A DNA stretch of 64,000 nucleotides from Limibacter armeniacum (GCF_036880985.1 NZ_JBAJNO010000009.1:2950501-3014500); one strand, 5' to 3'. Shown: positions 25,572 to 35,371, counted from the stretch's first letter. Numbers and translations: made by a program. The notes: generated by a model not told the origin, from the sequence alone.

Positions 25572-26597
25572 ATGCGAAAACTTTATTTTTTGTACTTGTT
25601 GCTGGGAGTGATGCTCGCAGGAACTTCCTGTGATACAGGACAAGAAAGTGACCATGAGGTACCTGACATATCAGATATCAAAGTGGATGTGAAAGTGCGC
25701 AGACTGGAGAAAGAGTTTTTTGCACTTAAGAGCAGAGAAGAAGTAACTAAGTTCCTGATGGCTAATCCTGCAATTGAACAACGCTATATCAGAAACTATA
25801 CACCCTTTGATCCTGCAAAATTACCTGATCTATTGTTGGGAAGCATTGAGTATACAGCCAATGATACATTGAATCAGGATGTGGAAAAGATTTTTGCAGA
25901 TTTCACCCCATATGAAAAGCAATTTGAGGAAGCTTTCCGTTATGTGAAGTATTACTTTCCTGAGTTTAAAGTGCCAGAGATATACACTATGGTGTCAGGT
26001 TTTGGACATTTCGGTTATGGTGGAGATGTTGTAGACTGTGGTGATTTTATCGTGATAGGTCTTGATTATTTTGCAGGAATGGAAGCCACTTACAGACCAC
26101 CTGAAACACCTGCTTATCAAATGTCACGTTATGAGCCTGAATATATCGTACCAACTGTCATGATGTTGCTTTCAGGGAGGTTCAACCATGTTGATATGCA
26201 GGACAAAACAATGCTAGGTGAAATGATTGCCTATGGCAAGTCCTATGAGTTTGTCAACAGAACTTTGCCTTATATTGCGGATAGCCTTGTATGGGGGTGG
26301 ACAGGAGAACAAACTGCTGGAGCTTTCCATAATGAAGGGAAGATTTGGAAACATTTTGTGGAAAATGACCTTTTCTATACAAAAGATCGCTTTATCAAGA
26401 ACAAGTATATAGGTGAACGACCTGCTGTCAATGAAATTGACTCCCAGTGTCCAGGAAGAATCGGACGTTGGCTTGGTTGGCGAGTGGTACAGCAGTATAT
26501 GCAGAAGTACCCAAACTTGACTTTGAAAGAAGTGATGGCGACAGAAGATGCCAAGAAGATATTTCAGGGGTCTCGCTATAGGCCTCCAGTGGACTAG
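25572..26597 (+). CDS. gldB: Gliding-motility lipoprotein GldB
   Basis: 341 residues beginning with a lipoprotein signal (MRKLYFLYLLLGVMLAGTSC, Cys at 20). Family hallmarks are KVDVKVRRLEKEFFALKS near the N-terminus, FVIGLDYF-like IVIGLDYFAGM, EPEYIVPTVMMLLSGR, GEMIAYGKSYEFV, and the C-terminal IGERPAVNEIDSQCPGRIGRWLGW plus MATEDAKKIFQGSRYRP. GldB is required for gliding and type IX secretion in Flavobacterium and is anchored at the envelope; the HExxH-like geometry of M48-type relatives is not obvious here. The cysS gene follows, but a perfect promoter sits between them. Confidence 0.93.
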   Translation: MRKLYFLYLLLGVMLAGTSCDTGQESDHEVPDISDIKVDVKVRRLEKEFFALKSREEVTKFLMANPAIEQRYIRNYTPFDPAKLPDLLLGSIEYTANDTLNQDVEKIFADFTPYEKQFEEAFRYVKYYFPEFKVPEIYTMVSGFGHFGYGGDVVDCGDFIVIGLDYFAGMEATYRPPETPAYQMSRYEPEYIVPTVMMLLSGRFNHVDMQDKTMLGEMIAYGKSYEFVNRTLPYIADSLVWGWTGEQTAGAFHNEGKIWKHFVENDLFYTKDRFIKNKYIGERPAVNEIDSQCPGRIGRWLGWRVVQQYMQKYPNLTLKEVMATEDAKKIFQGSRYRPPVD

Positions 26598-26628
26598 AAA
26601 CACATATTGAAGAGACAAAAGACCAACT

Positions 26629-26659
26629 TTTGCCTTGATACTTATAAAAACTAAATTTG
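26629..26659 (+). promoter_or_regulatory. Consensus promoter of cysS
   Basis: TTTG at 26629-26632, exactly 19 nt, then TAAATTTG at 26652-26659: a full match to the Bacteroidota consensus. The -7 box ends only 4 nt before the cysS ATG at 26664, so transcription should begin at or next to the start codon. Confidence 0.85.
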
Positions 26660-26663
26660 CCGT

Positions 26664-28163
26664 ATGCGACAGGAACAGAAACTCAGAATATATAACTCCC
26701 TAACGAGGGATAAGGAAGTGTTTGAGCCGATCAAGGCTCCTTTTGTGGGTATGTATGTCTGTGGTCCGACAGTGTACGGTGATGCGCACTTAGGGCACTC
26801 AAGACCTGCGGTTACCTTTGACGTGGTATTTCGTTATTTGGAGCACCTTGGATACAAGGTTCGTTACGTTCGTAATATTACGGATGTAGGACACCTTGTA
26901 AATGATGCAGACGAAGGCGAAGACAAAATTGCTAAAAAGGCCAGACTTGAGCAGGTGGAGCCGATGGAAGTGGTTCAGTACTATACTGACCGCTACCATA
27001 ATGACATGAAAAAACTGAATGTAAGACCTCCAAGCATTGAGCCGAGGGCGACTGGTCATATAGTGGAACAAATCGAGATGATTAAGAAGATCCTAGATGA
27101 AGGGTTGGCGTATGAGTCTAATGGTTCGGTTTACTTTGATGTTGTTAAGTACAATGAGACTAAACCTTACGGAATCCTGTCAGGTCGTAAGATCGAGGAA
27201 ATGATGGAAGGTACTCGTTCATTGGATGGGCAGTCAGACAAGAAAAATGCAGTAGACTTTGCACTTTGGAAAAAGGCAGAGCCACAACATATTATGCGTT
27301 GGCCGTCTCCTTGGTCCGATGGGTTTCCAGGCTGGCACTTGGAGTGTTCTGCCATGAGTGCAAAATATTTGGGCGAGCAGTTTGATATTCATGGAGGCGG
27401 TATGGACCTTAAGTTCCCACACCATGAGGCTGAGATTGCTCAATCAGAAGCTTGTAACCATGCAGCACCAGCTCGCTATTGGATGCATAACAATATGATT
27501 ACCATCAACGGGCAGAAGATGGGTAAGTCACTTGGTAACTTCATTACTTTAGGAGAGCTTTTCTCAGGTGACCACGAACTGTTGGAAGAGGTGTACAGTC
27601 CGATGACAATCCGATTCTTTATCCTTCAGGCGCAATATAGAGGTACTTTGGATTTCTCTAATGAAGCACTTCAGGCTGCAAGAAAAGGATATCGTAAGAT
27701 GATCAACGGATTGCGTATTGCTAAGCAGTTGGAATATGTGGAAGATGCTTCTGTCGAGGTCAATGAAAAGCAGGCCAAGCAAATTGACAGCATCATCCAA
27801 TCTGTTTATAGAGGAATGAATGATGACTTCAATACAGCAATTGCTATTGCGGGCTTATTTAACCTGTTGAAGAAAATCAACTCTGTATATACAGGTGCTT
27901 TGGCACCGGCTACAATAGGGAAGGAACTGTTTGAGAAAATGACTTCACTTTACATCACATTTGTAGAAGATGTATTGGGACTGTTGGAAGAAAAACCGGA
28001 TGGTTTTGAAGCAACCTTGTCTTATATCATTGATGAGTACCGTGAAGCCAAAGAGGTACGTAACTACGAAAAAGTAGATACCATCCGTGAAAGGCTGAAG
28101 GGTATTGGTGTGGTGCTAAAAGATATGAAAGACCGCATTGAATGGGCTTACGATGAAATGTAA
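26664..28163 (+). CDS. cysS: Cysteinyl-tRNA synthetase
   Basis: 499-residue class I synthetase charging tRNA-Cys. Zn/Cys-binding [19 protein letters not shown] contains the HIGH equivalent (HLGH). Further hallmarks are [35 protein letters not shown] and [20 protein letters not shown] (metal ligands) and KMGKSLGNF (KMSKS equivalent). The C-terminal DALR-type helical bundle recognises the anticodon. No other Met lies before the conserved [14 protein letters not shown], which supports the ATG at 26664 despite its closeness to the promoter. A terminator follows. Confidence 0.97.
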   Translation: MRQEQKLRIYNSLTRDKEVFEPIKAPFVGMYVCGPTVYGDAHLGHSRPAVTFDVVFRYLEHLGYKVRYVRNITDVGHLVNDADEGEDKIAKKARLEQVEPMEVVQYYTDRYHNDMKKLNVRPPSIEPRATGHIVEQIEMIKKILDEGLAYESNGSVYFDVVKYNETKPYGILSGRKIEEMMEGTRSLDGQSDKKNAVDFALWKKAEPQHIMRWPSPWSDGFPGWHLECSAMSAKYLGEQFDIHGGGMDLKFPHHEAEIAQSEACNHAAPARYWMHNNMITINGQKMGKSLGNFITLGELFSGDHELLEEVYSPMTIRFFILQAQYRGTLDFSNEALQAARKGYRKMINGLRIAKQLEYVEDASVEVNEKQAKQIDSIIQSVYRGMNDDFNTAIAIAGLFNLLKKINSVYTGALAPATIGKELFEKMTSLYITFVEDVLGLLEEKPDGFEATLSYIIDEYREAKEVRNYEKVDTIRERLKGIGVVLKDMKDRIEWAYDEM

Positions 28164-28185
28164 GTCTAGAGGTTTTATATTTTTT

Positions 28186-28220
28186 TAAAAAAGTTCTGTC
28201 CTTAGGGGCAGAACTTTTTT
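28186..28220 (+). terminator. Intrinsic terminator of cysS
   Basis: Stem AAAAGTTCTGTCC / GGGCAGAACTTTT (one internal wobble) with a TTAG-type loop and six T. Confidence 0.8.
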
Positions 28221-28316
28221 GCATATTAGGGGCAAATTGTCATTGAGGGAAGGTAAGTAGCCTTTTGTCATGGCTTACAATAATCATTTCAAAATCATTT
28301 TTTACGCTCTTATACA

Positions 28317-29336
28317 ATGCTATTTACTTTAAAGAAAGCAGCAGTAATTGGTAGTGCATTGCTAATGACACTAACCACTGCTTGCAGTGAAAATAAATCC
28401 AACGATACCAAGAATGAGGAAGTAGTACTGACCAAAGCGCCTGTGTTTAATGCGGATTCGGCATATAAATTTGTTGAAGAACAGGTAGCATTTGGACCAA
28501 GGGTTCCTAACAGTATAGCACACCGTGCTTGTGGAGATTATCTGATTGATAAGTTGGAGTCTTATGGCGCAGAGGTGACGGTACAGGAGTTTCAGGCTAC
28601 AGCTTATAACGGTGCAGTTTTGCAGTCTCGTAATATTGTAGGGGCAATCAACCCTCAAGCAAAAAAACGCATTCTGTTAGCAGCACACTGGGATACTCGT
28701 CATGTTGCGGATCAGGACGATGAAAATAAGCGTGAACCAATTGACGGTGCTAATGATGGAGGAAGTGGCGTAGGTGTACTGTTGGAAGTAGCACGTGCTA
28801 TGCAGGCAGATTCCATTAAGACTGATATTGGGGTAGACATTATGTTTTTTGACGCTGAAGACTATGGAAGACCAGAGTTTGAAGAAGGAAACAATAACCC
28901 TAATGAGACGACTTACTGCTTAGGTTCACAGTACTGGTCAAAAAATAAGCACAAATTGGGATACCATGCATACTTTGGGGTACTCTTGGATATGGTGGGT
29001 GCCAAAGGCGCAACTTTCCCTCGTGAAGGTTTTTCAATGGAAGTGGCTCCAAAGGTAGTCGATAAAATTTGGAGAACGGCACATGCTTTAGGTCATGGGA
29101 ATCATTTCCTTTATGAGAAAGCTGCTGAAATTACAGATGACCATGTCTTTGTAAACCTCAATGCTCACATTCCAATGATTGACATTATAGACTTGGATAT
29201 AACAGGAGAGAGAACTTTCTTCAAGCATTGGCATACACATGAAGACAATATGCAAACGATTGACTCTGAAACGCTGAAAGCTGTGGGGCAAACACTTTTG
29301 CAGGTGGTATATAATGAAGGTAAGCCTAACAACTAA
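28317..29336 (+). CDS. M28-family metallopeptidase / glutaminyl cyclase-like lipoprotein
   Basis: 339 residues with a lipoprotein signal (VIGSALLMTLTTAC). M28 zinc ligands are visible in AAHWDTRHVAD (His, Asp), DGANDGGSGVGVLLEVARAM (Asp) and FFDAEDYG (Glu), with a late His in HIPMIDIID/HWHTHEDNMQTID. The glutaminyl-peptide cyclotransferase subgroup fits: FGPRVPNSIAHRACGDYL near the N-terminus and the characteristic YLDMVGAKG-like LLDMVGAKGATFPREG. In Bacteroidota such enzymes cyclise N-terminal Gln of exported proteins. Aminopeptidase activity remains possible. Single gene with a palindromic terminator. Confidence 0.87.
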   Translation: MLFTLKKAAVIGSALLMTLTTACSENKSNDTKNEEVVLTKAPVFNADSAYKFVEEQVAFGPRVPNSIAHRACGDYLIDKLESYGAEVTVQEFQATAYNGAVLQSRNIVGAINPQAKKRILLAAHWDTRHVADQDDENKREPIDGANDGGSGVGVLLEVARAMQADSIKTDIGVDIMFFDAEDYGRPEFEEGNNNPNETTYCLGSQYWSKNKHKLGYHAYFGVLLDMVGAKGATFPREGFSMEVAPKVVDKIWRTAHALGHGNHFLYEKAAEITDDHVFVNLNAHIPMIDIIDLDITGERTFFKHWHTHEDNMQTIDSETLKAVGQTLLQVVYNEGKPNN

Positions 29337-29366
29337 ATATAAGGGAAACCTGATAGGCAAACTGAT

Positions 29367-29397
29367 AAAGGCCACTTCCGCGGAAGTGGCTTTTCTT
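29367..29397 (+). terminator. Palindromic intrinsic terminator after the M28 gene
   Basis: GCCACTTCCGCGGAAGTGGC is a perfect 20-nt palindrome flanked by AAAG and TTTTC, 34 bp after the stop; the tight central CGCG can form a small loop. Confidence 0.8.
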
Positions 29398-29576
29398 TTT
29401 GTAGTGAGATTAGTCTATAAAAAAGAAGTGAAATTTTTTGCAACTACTTGATGGGGTAAACAGTTAATAAACTGCAGGATTTTTTGTCCCATTAATTCTT
29501 GTGCTCCTCAAGAGCACATTCTTTCAACCAATTTTATGTATTTTATTACATCACTTTTAAACTAACTTGACACTGT

Positions 29577-30425
29577 ATGAGATATACATTTGCCACCATT
29601 TTTTTGATTTTTTTATTCGGCTGTACCAATACGGTGCAGGAGCGGAATTTAAGGGAGGTCAATACATTGACCTTTAATATTCGATACCATGATACCATTC
29701 CTGGTCTGAACCATTGGGAAAGCAGACGAGAGGAAGTTGCTGAGATTCTGAAGCAATCTAAAGCAGATTTTATTGGTTTGCAGGAAGCTGAACCAACACA
29801 GATAGCCTATCTGGATATGCAGCTGCATATGAGTTATGACTGTGTTTTTAGAACACGAGAAGCAAAGCCTACCGAAGGCGAAGCGACACCAATCTTTTAT
29901 GATAAGCGTAAATGGAAGCTAATTAACAGTGGAACCAGATGGCTGTCAGATACGCCTGATTCAGCAGGCTCCAAAACCTATGGTAACTTTTATCCTAGAA
30001 TTTACACTTGGGGAGCATTTCAGATGATCGGTTCAACCAAGATGGTATATGTTTACAATACACATTTTGATCATCAGTCAAAGAAAGCAAGAGATCAGAG
30101 CGCAAGGCAGATTGTAAGGGCCATTATGGAAAAAGGTCATAGACCTGTAATCTTGATGGGAGACTTTAATGCGGAGAGTGGCGATGAGTCTATCAATTAT
30201 TTGACTCATAATGGTTATATAAGCTTTATGGACGCTTATGGAAAAGACAGCACAAGTGTTACTTATCATGGTTGGGAGCCAAAAGATGAGTTTCCCGGAA
30301 AGCGCATTGATTACATTATGATGAGTACAGGCTCTGAGGTGATTGATAAAAAAGTAATTACAGCTGAACAGGGTAACCATCCTCCTTCAGATCATTACCC
30401 TGTTTGGGTGAAGATGAGAATCTAA
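29577..30425 (+). CDS. Endonuclease/exonuclease/phosphatase-family lipoprotein
   Basis: 282 residues with a lipoprotein signal (ATIFLIFLFGC, Cys about residue 16). EEP-fold motifs are in order: LTFNIRYHD (Asn), IGLQEAEPTQ (metal Glu), VYNTHFDHQSKKARDQSA (His), ILMGDFNAESGD (Asp/Asn), KRIDYIMMS and PSDHYPVWVKM (catalytic Asp-His). This fold cleaves phosphodiesters or phosphomonoesters; secreted Bacteroidota members are often sphingomyelinase- or phosphatase-like. It overlaps the convergent Ppx/GppA gene by 4 bp. Confidence 0.9.
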   Translation: MRYTFATIFLIFLFGCTNTVQERNLREVNTLTFNIRYHDTIPGLNHWESRREEVAEILKQSKADFIGLQEAEPTQIAYLDMQLHMSYDCVFRTREAKPTEGEATPIFYDKRKWKLINSGTRWLSDTPDSAGSKTYGNFYPRIYTWGAFQMIGSTKMVYVYNTHFDHQSKKARDQSARQIVRAIMEKGHRPVILMGDFNAESGDESINYLTHNGYISFMDAYGKDSTSVTYHGWEPKDEFPGKRIDYIMMSTGSEVIDKKVITAEQGNHPPSDHYPVWVKMRI

Positions 30426-31327
30426 CCTTTTACAGCCATAATTCCCTCTTTAAGAGAGCCTGTAGAGATTTTAATAGTTTCGACGGTAGTGCTGCTCAAT
30501 ACATATTGGAGTGCACATGACGCCGGTACAATCATATCCACCCGTTTGTCAATCAGTCCCGGAATAAGCAATCTTTGTTCCCGTGGTTGATTGATGAATA
30601 ATCGGTGGATTTTTTCATATTCAGGGAGACTAATTTGATAGTATCCTTTAGGAGTATGAGAAAACTGTAACTCGTTAATCATCTTAAGGGAGTCAAAAGT
30701 GCCCGCTGAGCCAACCAATACTTTTGGTTGGTATAAGGAAACAGCTTCAGCAAGTGGTTGTAGTACCTCGGAAAGATAATCATTAAGCTTACTGATGCTC
30801 TTTTCTGAAATGGGGTCTTCAGTGACAAAGAGGTCATACAGTCGTTGAGCGCCAATTTCAAAGCTTCTTTTCCAGCAGATTGCCTGATCATTGCAAAGCA
30901 GAAATTCAATGCTTCCACCTCCAATATCCATGATCAGGACATTCTCATCGCCAATTTCGATGTCGGTTTTGACTCCCTCATAAATGAGTGAAGCTTCTTC
31001 TTCTCCTGAGATGATTTGTGGGGTAATACCTGTAGCATTTGTTATTCTAGAAACAACTTCATCCTTGTTGGCAGCACTTCTAAGCGCACTTGTAGCAATG
31101 GCATAAGTTTTCTGAGCATTAAACTCTTCGATTTTATCTCTAAAATGAGACAATGCATCAATAGCTCTTTGGATCGCATCCTCTGTGATTTGACCATGAC
31201 TGATGCCTCCCTTGCCAAGCCTGACAAAGATATCTTCTTGGTATAAAGGGGAGATCTTACCGTTAGTTACCTTCCCGATCAACAGCTGAAAAGTATTGGT
31301 ACCGAGGTCAATCGCTGCTTTTATCAT
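30422..31327 (-). CDS. Ppx/GppA-family exopolyphosphatase
   Basis: 301 residues of the ASKHA fold. P-loop-like AIDLGTNTFQLLIGK at the start, the catalytic Glu segment ISGEEEASLIYEGV near residue 120, and the second phosphate loop NVLIMDIGGGSIEFLL near 145. It is close to the two-domain minimal length, lacking the C-terminal HD-type domain of E. coli Ppx. It should hydrolyse polyphosphate or pppGpp. Convergent 4-bp overlap with the EEP gene; divergent from the second M16 gene. Confidence 0.93.
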   Translation of the reverse strand: MIKAAIDLGTNTFQLLIGKVTNGKISPLYQEDIFVRLGKGGISHGQITEDAIQRAIDALSHFRDKIEEFNAQKTYAIATSALRSAANKDEVVSRITNATGITPQIISGEEEASLIYEGVKTDIEIGDENVLIMDIGGGSIEFLLCNDQAICWKRSFEIGAQRLYDLFVTEDPISEKSISKLNDYLSEVLQPLAEAVSLYQPKVLVGSAGTFDSLKMINELQFSHTPKGYYQISLPEYEKIHRLFINQPREQRLLIPGLIDKRVDMIVPASCALQYVLSSTTVETIKISTGSLKEGIMAVKG

Positions 31328-31453
31328 GCTTTTGCTGTTCTTATGCTTATTTTTATCTTAAAACTTATTCTATATTTAAGGATTACCCAAAATGGGGAAT
31401 GCCAAAATCAATGGTGAAAGATGCAATTCACCTTACAAAACTGTGCAAAACTA

Positions 31454-32701
31454 ATGATCCAATTTGAAAGTTTTACCTTGGACAACGGACTAAAAGTGGT
31501 TGTTCATGAAGACCATACATTTCCTTCTGCAGTTCTGAATATTATGTATAATGTCGGGTCACGTGATGAGGAGGAGCATAAAACGGGCTTTGCCCACCTT
31601 TTTGAGCACTTGATGTTTGGAGGATCTGTCAATGTGCCATCTTATGATGAGCCATTACAGCGTGTAGGAGGCTCCAATAATGCTTATACTTCCCCTGATG
31701 TTACCAACTATTATGTGACATTACCTGCCCAAAACATTGAAACCGCTTTTTGGCTAGAGTCTGACAGAATGTTGAGCCTATCTTTTGATCCAAATGTATT
31801 GGAGGTACAAAGAAAGGTCGTAATTGAGGAGTTCAAGCAGCGTTATCTGAATCAGCCTTATGGTGTCGCTTGGCATAAGTTAAGAGAGATGTCCTATAAG
31901 GAACATTCATATAAGTGGCCTACAATAGGAAAAGAAGTAAGTCATATTGAAGATGCGACTATGGAAGATGTAAAGGACTTCTTTTTTACGCATTATCGTC
32001 CAAACAACGCAGTTTTGGTTGTGGCTGGTAACGTAACTTTGGATCAGGTCAAGGAACTTACTGAAAAGTGGTTTGGGCCTATCCCTGCTGGAAAAGTGCC
32101 TGAGAGAGATATCCCAAAGGAATCACCACAGACAGAGGCAAGGTTTACTGAAGTGACAGAAAATGTACCGGTAGATGCACTGTATAAAGTGTGGCACATG
32201 GGAGCACGTGGTGAAGGCGATTACTATGCAACGGACTTATTGAGTGATGTAATGGGTAGAGGAAAATCATCACCATTGTATCAGAAACTGGTAAGAGAAA
32301 AGCGTCTTTTTAGTTCACTGAATGCTTATATCACAGGATCTTTGGATCCAGGCTTGTTTTGCATTGCGGGTAGACTACAGCAGGGAGTAACTTTGGATGA
32401 GGCAAACCTCGCTATTGAGGAACTGATTGAAGAGGTAAAGGTAAAAAGAGTCACAGAAAGTGAATTGGAAAAGGTGAAAAACCAAGTGGAGTTTGGTATT
32501 GCTGCAGGAAAAAGTGAGTTGTTACCACGCGCTGTAGCATTAGCTTATGGAGCCATCATGGGAAACCCCAACCTTGTTAATGAAGAAGAAGTATTGGTCC
32601 GAAAAGTAACGGCCGAGGATGTGAACAAGGCAATGGATAAATACTTGGTAAAGGAGAATTGCTCTACATTGTATTATAAGTCAGAAGCAAATAATAACTG
32701 A
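31454..32701 (+). CDS. Single-domain M16 zinc peptidase
   Basis: From the ATG at 31454 the protein begins MIQFESFTLDNGLKVVVHED, the conserved M16 start; an in-frame ATG at 31421 adds 11 residues of no clear value. Zinc motif HLFEH at residues 48-52 and distal Glu in KVVIEEFKQ near 125. The second, inactive half contains the MGRGKSSPLYQKLVREKRLFSS segment, here split by its conserved RGKSS turn. No signal peptide is seen, so it is probably cytoplasmic, similar to mitochondrial-processing-peptidase-like proteins. At about 415 residues it probably acts as a dimer. PorQ follows 42 bp later and may be co-transcribed. Confidence 0.9.
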   Translation: MIQFESFTLDNGLKVVVHEDHTFPSAVLNIMYNVGSRDEEEHKTGFAHLFEHLMFGGSVNVPSYDEPLQRVGGSNNAYTSPDVTNYYVTLPAQNIETAFWLESDRMLSLSFDPNVLEVQRKVVIEEFKQRYLNQPYGVAWHKLREMSYKEHSYKWPTIGKEVSHIEDATMEDVKDFFFTHYRPNNAVLVVAGNVTLDQVKELTEKWFGPIPAGKVPERDIPKESPQTEARFTEVTENVPVDALYKVWHMGARGEGDYYATDLLSDVMGRGKSSPLYQKLVREKRLFSSLNAYITGSLDPGLFCIAGRLQQGVTLDEANLAIEELIEEVKVKRVTESELEKVKNQVEFGIAAGKSELLPRAVALAYGAIMGNPNLVNEEEVLVRKVTAEDVNKAMDKYLVKENCSTLYYKSEANNN

Positions 32702-32743
32702 TCACATTAATCAACTTATACAAATACGATTTCATACCTGAAA

Positions 32744-33838
32744 ATGCTGAACGGTATGAAAAGAGACTTAACTGATATGTTGGGAATGCGCTTTGGTGTA
32801 CTTACAATACTGATCTGTTTGTTAGGTAACCTTAAGGGTTATGCTCAGATAGGAGGTGTAGGTACCTTCGATTTTTTGAACTTACCATCAACGAGCCGCC
32901 AGTTGGCATTGGGAGGTGTGAATGTGACCTCTGCAGGGGTGGATATGGATATGTTTTGGGCAAACCCCGCCTTACAAAATGAAGACATGGATAGGCAGGT
33001 GGCGCTCAACTATTACAGTTACTATGCTGACATCGGTCAGACATCCCTTTCATATGGACAGCAAGCAGGGAAATCGGGCTTTTGGCGAGCAGGTATGCAG
33101 TATATTGGTTATGGAAGTATGGATGCTTATGATGAAACAGGAGCTTCTTTGGGAACCTTTCAAGTGAAGGATTTTGCTTTTATAGTATCCAATGCACATA
33201 AAGTAGGACCATTCTCGTTGGGGACGAACTTAAAGTTTGCTTATTCCGGCATTGGAGACTACCAGTCAACAGGACTATTTATGGATATGGGAGGTGCTTT
33301 TATTCACCCCGATAAAGATTTGGTTATTGGGATGGTGTTTAAGAATATAGGATTCCCTTTTAGTGAGTTTTCTTCTACACAACAATTCCGGATGCCTTTT
33401 GACTCACAAATTGGTATTTCGTTTAAACCTGAGCAGATGCCTGTGCGCCTTTCTGTCACTTATCACCACTTGCACGAGTTTGATATTGCTTATGATGACC
33501 CATCTCAGGACGGTCAGATCGACGCATTTGGTAATGAAATTAATGAAGATGTGAGTTTTGCTGACAAATTGTCACGCCATTTTGTACTTGGAGGAGAGTT
33601 TGTATTGGGTAAGGTCGTGAACCTCCGTTTTGGATACAATTTTCTGCGGAGAAGGGAGATGGTATTGGAGGGTCAAGGAGGACTTGCCGGAGCTTCGATG
33701 GGAGCAATGCTGAATGTCAGGAAATTCAGATTTTCCTATACAAGAGCATGGCACCACGTAGCAGGAGGTGTGAATAGTTTTTCTTTGATTGCTGATACTC
33801 GTTCCCTGTTTACTAGAAAAAAGAAAGTGATTGATTAA
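32744..33838 (+). CDS. porQ: Type IX secretion system protein PorQ
   Basis: 364 residues; outer-membrane barrel, needed in Porphyromonas for handling T9SS cargo with PorV and PorU partners. The signature after the signal (LTILICLLGNLKGYAQ) is GGVGTFDFLNLPSTSRQLAL then GGVNVTSAGVDMDMFWANPAL. Barrel strands follow (FWRAGMQYIGYGSMDAYDE, FSLGTNLKFAYSGIGDY, VVNLRFGYNFLRRREM) and it closes with MGAMLNVRKFRFSYTRA. Starts at 32744, 32756, 32777 or 32786 are all possible; the later ones give a more usual signal length. Together with GldB it supports a T9SS/gliding organism. Confidence 0.88.
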   Translation: MLNGMKRDLTDMLGMRFGVLTILICLLGNLKGYAQIGGVGTFDFLNLPSTSRQLALGGVNVTSAGVDMDMFWANPALQNEDMDRQVALNYYSYYADIGQTSLSYGQQAGKSGFWRAGMQYIGYGSMDAYDETGASLGTFQVKDFAFIVSNAHKVGPFSLGTNLKFAYSGIGDYQSTGLFMDMGGAFIHPDKDLVIGMVFKNIGFPFSEFSSTQQFRMPFDSQIGISFKPEQMPVRLSVTYHHLHEFDIAYDDPSQDGQIDAFGNEINEDVSFADKLSRHFVLGGEFVLGKVVNLRFGYNFLRRREMVLEGQGGLAGASMGAMLNVRKFRFSYTRAWHHVAGGVNSFSLIADTRSLFTRKKKVID

Positions 33839-33943
33839 ATTATAGGGAGGCAATGTCTTTTGAGGTTTTAATAGAGCCTGATAAAAAGCACAACTGCACT
33901 AAAACAGAAGAGGTCCCCAAACACAATCAAAATATTTAAGCCA

Positions 33944-35311
33944 ATGCTAGAAAACGCGAATTATCTGACCCCAAGAGAAATTGTAAAAGAACTTGATAAA
34001 TATATAGTTGGTCAGGACGATGCCAAGAAAAATGTAGCCATCGCTTTGAGAAACCGTTGGAGAAGGATGAATGTAAAGTCGGAAATGAAAAAGGAAATCA
34101 TGCCGAATAACATCCTGATGATCGGTTCTACTGGTGTTGGTAAAACAGAGATCGCAAGAAGGTTGGCCAAAATTGCCAATGCCCCTTTTGTAAAAGTAGA
34201 GGCATCCAAGTTTACAGAAGTCGGTTATGTTGGCCGTGATGTGGAAAGCATGATCCGTGACTTGGTTGAGCAGGCTGTTGGCATGGTAAAAGAGCAAAAG
34301 CAGAAGCAGGTAGAGGAACGTGCTGAGCAGATTGTGGAAGACATCATTTTAGATGCCTTGATTCCACCATTGAAAGGTGCTAATACCGTAAAAGAAGGCG
34401 AGTTTCTATCCCCAGACCATGAGTTGAATGAGAAAACGCGTGAACGTTTCCGTGAAAAACTGAGAAATGGTGAGTTAGAAGACCGTAAGATAGATATTAC
34501 AGTAGAGAACAATAATTCAGGTATTGGCGTAATAGGTGGTGCCATGGATGAGGTCTCTATGATGAATATTCAAGAGATGATCAGTGGAATGCTTCCAAAG
34601 AAAACCAAGAAGCGTAAGGTGAGCATCGGTGAGGCACGTAAAATCTTGTTGGAAGAGGAAAGTGCCAAGTTGATTGACATGGATGAAGTGAAGGAAGAAG
34701 CTTTGTTCAAGGCAGAAAATACGGGTATTGTCTTTATTGATGAGATTGATAAAGTAGCAGGTTCAAGTGCCAAGCAAGGTCCTGATGTGAGCCGTGAAGG
34801 AGTGCAACGTGACTTACTTCCAATTGTAGAAGGAAGTGCTGTCAATACTAAATATGGTATCGTTCATACAGATCATATTCTGTTTGTTGCAGCAGGTGCA
34901 TTTCATATTTCTAAGCCATCAGATCTTATTCCTGAGCTTCAAGGTCGTTTCCCGATTAGAGTAGAGCTAAGTAGCCTGACGAAAGAAGATTTTAATAGAA
35001 TTCTGAAAGCACCTAAAAATGCATTGACTAAACAATACGAAGAGCTGCTTAAGTCAGAAGATGTGGAATTGACATTCAATGATGATGCTTTGGAGGAATT
35101 GGCTTCTATTGCTTTCCAAATCAATACGGAAATCGAAAACATTGGGGCCAGACGTCTGCATACTGTGATGAGTCACTTGCTGAATGAGCTGTTGTTTGAT
35201 GTGCCAGATGTGATTGGACCAAATGCACATATCATTGTAACTAAAGAAATGGTCCATGAAAGACTGTCAGGATTGGTGAAAAATAGAGATTTGAGCCATT
35301 ATATCCTGTAA
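33944..35311 (+). CDS. hslU: HslU, ATPase subunit of the HslUV protease
   Basis: 455-residue AAA+ unfoldase. N-terminal LTPREIVKELDKYIVGQDDAKK, Walker A GSTGVGKT at residues 61-68 and the pore motif GYVGRDVESMIRDL (HslU-specific GYVG). An inserted I domain (about 110-240), Walker B IVFIDEIDKVA, and sensor-2 GARRLHTVMSHLLNELLFDVP follow. The C-terminus ends RDLSHYIL, the tail that docks into HslV. ClpX is excluded by the absence of the zinc-binding domain and by the I domain. No hslV gene lies next to it. Confidence 0.97.
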   Translation: MLENANYLTPREIVKELDKYIVGQDDAKKNVAIALRNRWRRMNVKSEMKKEIMPNNILMIGSTGVGKTEIARRLAKIANAPFVKVEASKFTEVGYVGRDVESMIRDLVEQAVGMVKEQKQKQVEERAEQIVEDIILDALIPPLKGANTVKEGEFLSPDHELNEKTRERFREKLRNGELEDRKIDITVENNNSGIGVIGGAMDEVSMMNIQEMISGMLPKKTKKRKVSIGEARKILLEEESAKLIDMDEVKEEALFKAENTGIVFIDEIDKVAGSSAKQGPDVSREGVQRDLLPIVEGSAVNTKYGIVHTDHILFVAAGAFHISKPSDLIPELQGRFPIRVELSSLTKEDFNRILKAPKNALTKQYEELLKSEDVELTFNDDALEELASIAFQINTEIENIGARRLHTVMSHLLNELLFDVPDVIGPNAHIIVTKEMVHERLSGLVKNRDLSHYIL

Positions 35312-35341
35312 TTTAGAAGACATTCAGACATAATTATAAAT

Positions 35342-35371
35342 AGCCGAAGTTTACCGCTTCGGCTTTTTTTA
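35342..35371 (+). terminator. Intrinsic terminator of hslU
   Basis: Stem AGCCGAAG / CTTCGGCT with a 7-nt loop, then seven T; 30 bp after the stop. Confidence 0.9.

Noticed and set aside
29370-29389. Perfect palindrome as an operator or recombination site
   Set aside because: It lies just after a stop codon and is followed by a T-run, so a terminator explains it.
33944-35311. ClpX instead of HslU
   Set aside because: No zinc-binding N-domain; the GYVGRD pore motif, inserted I domain and SHYIL end are HslU features.
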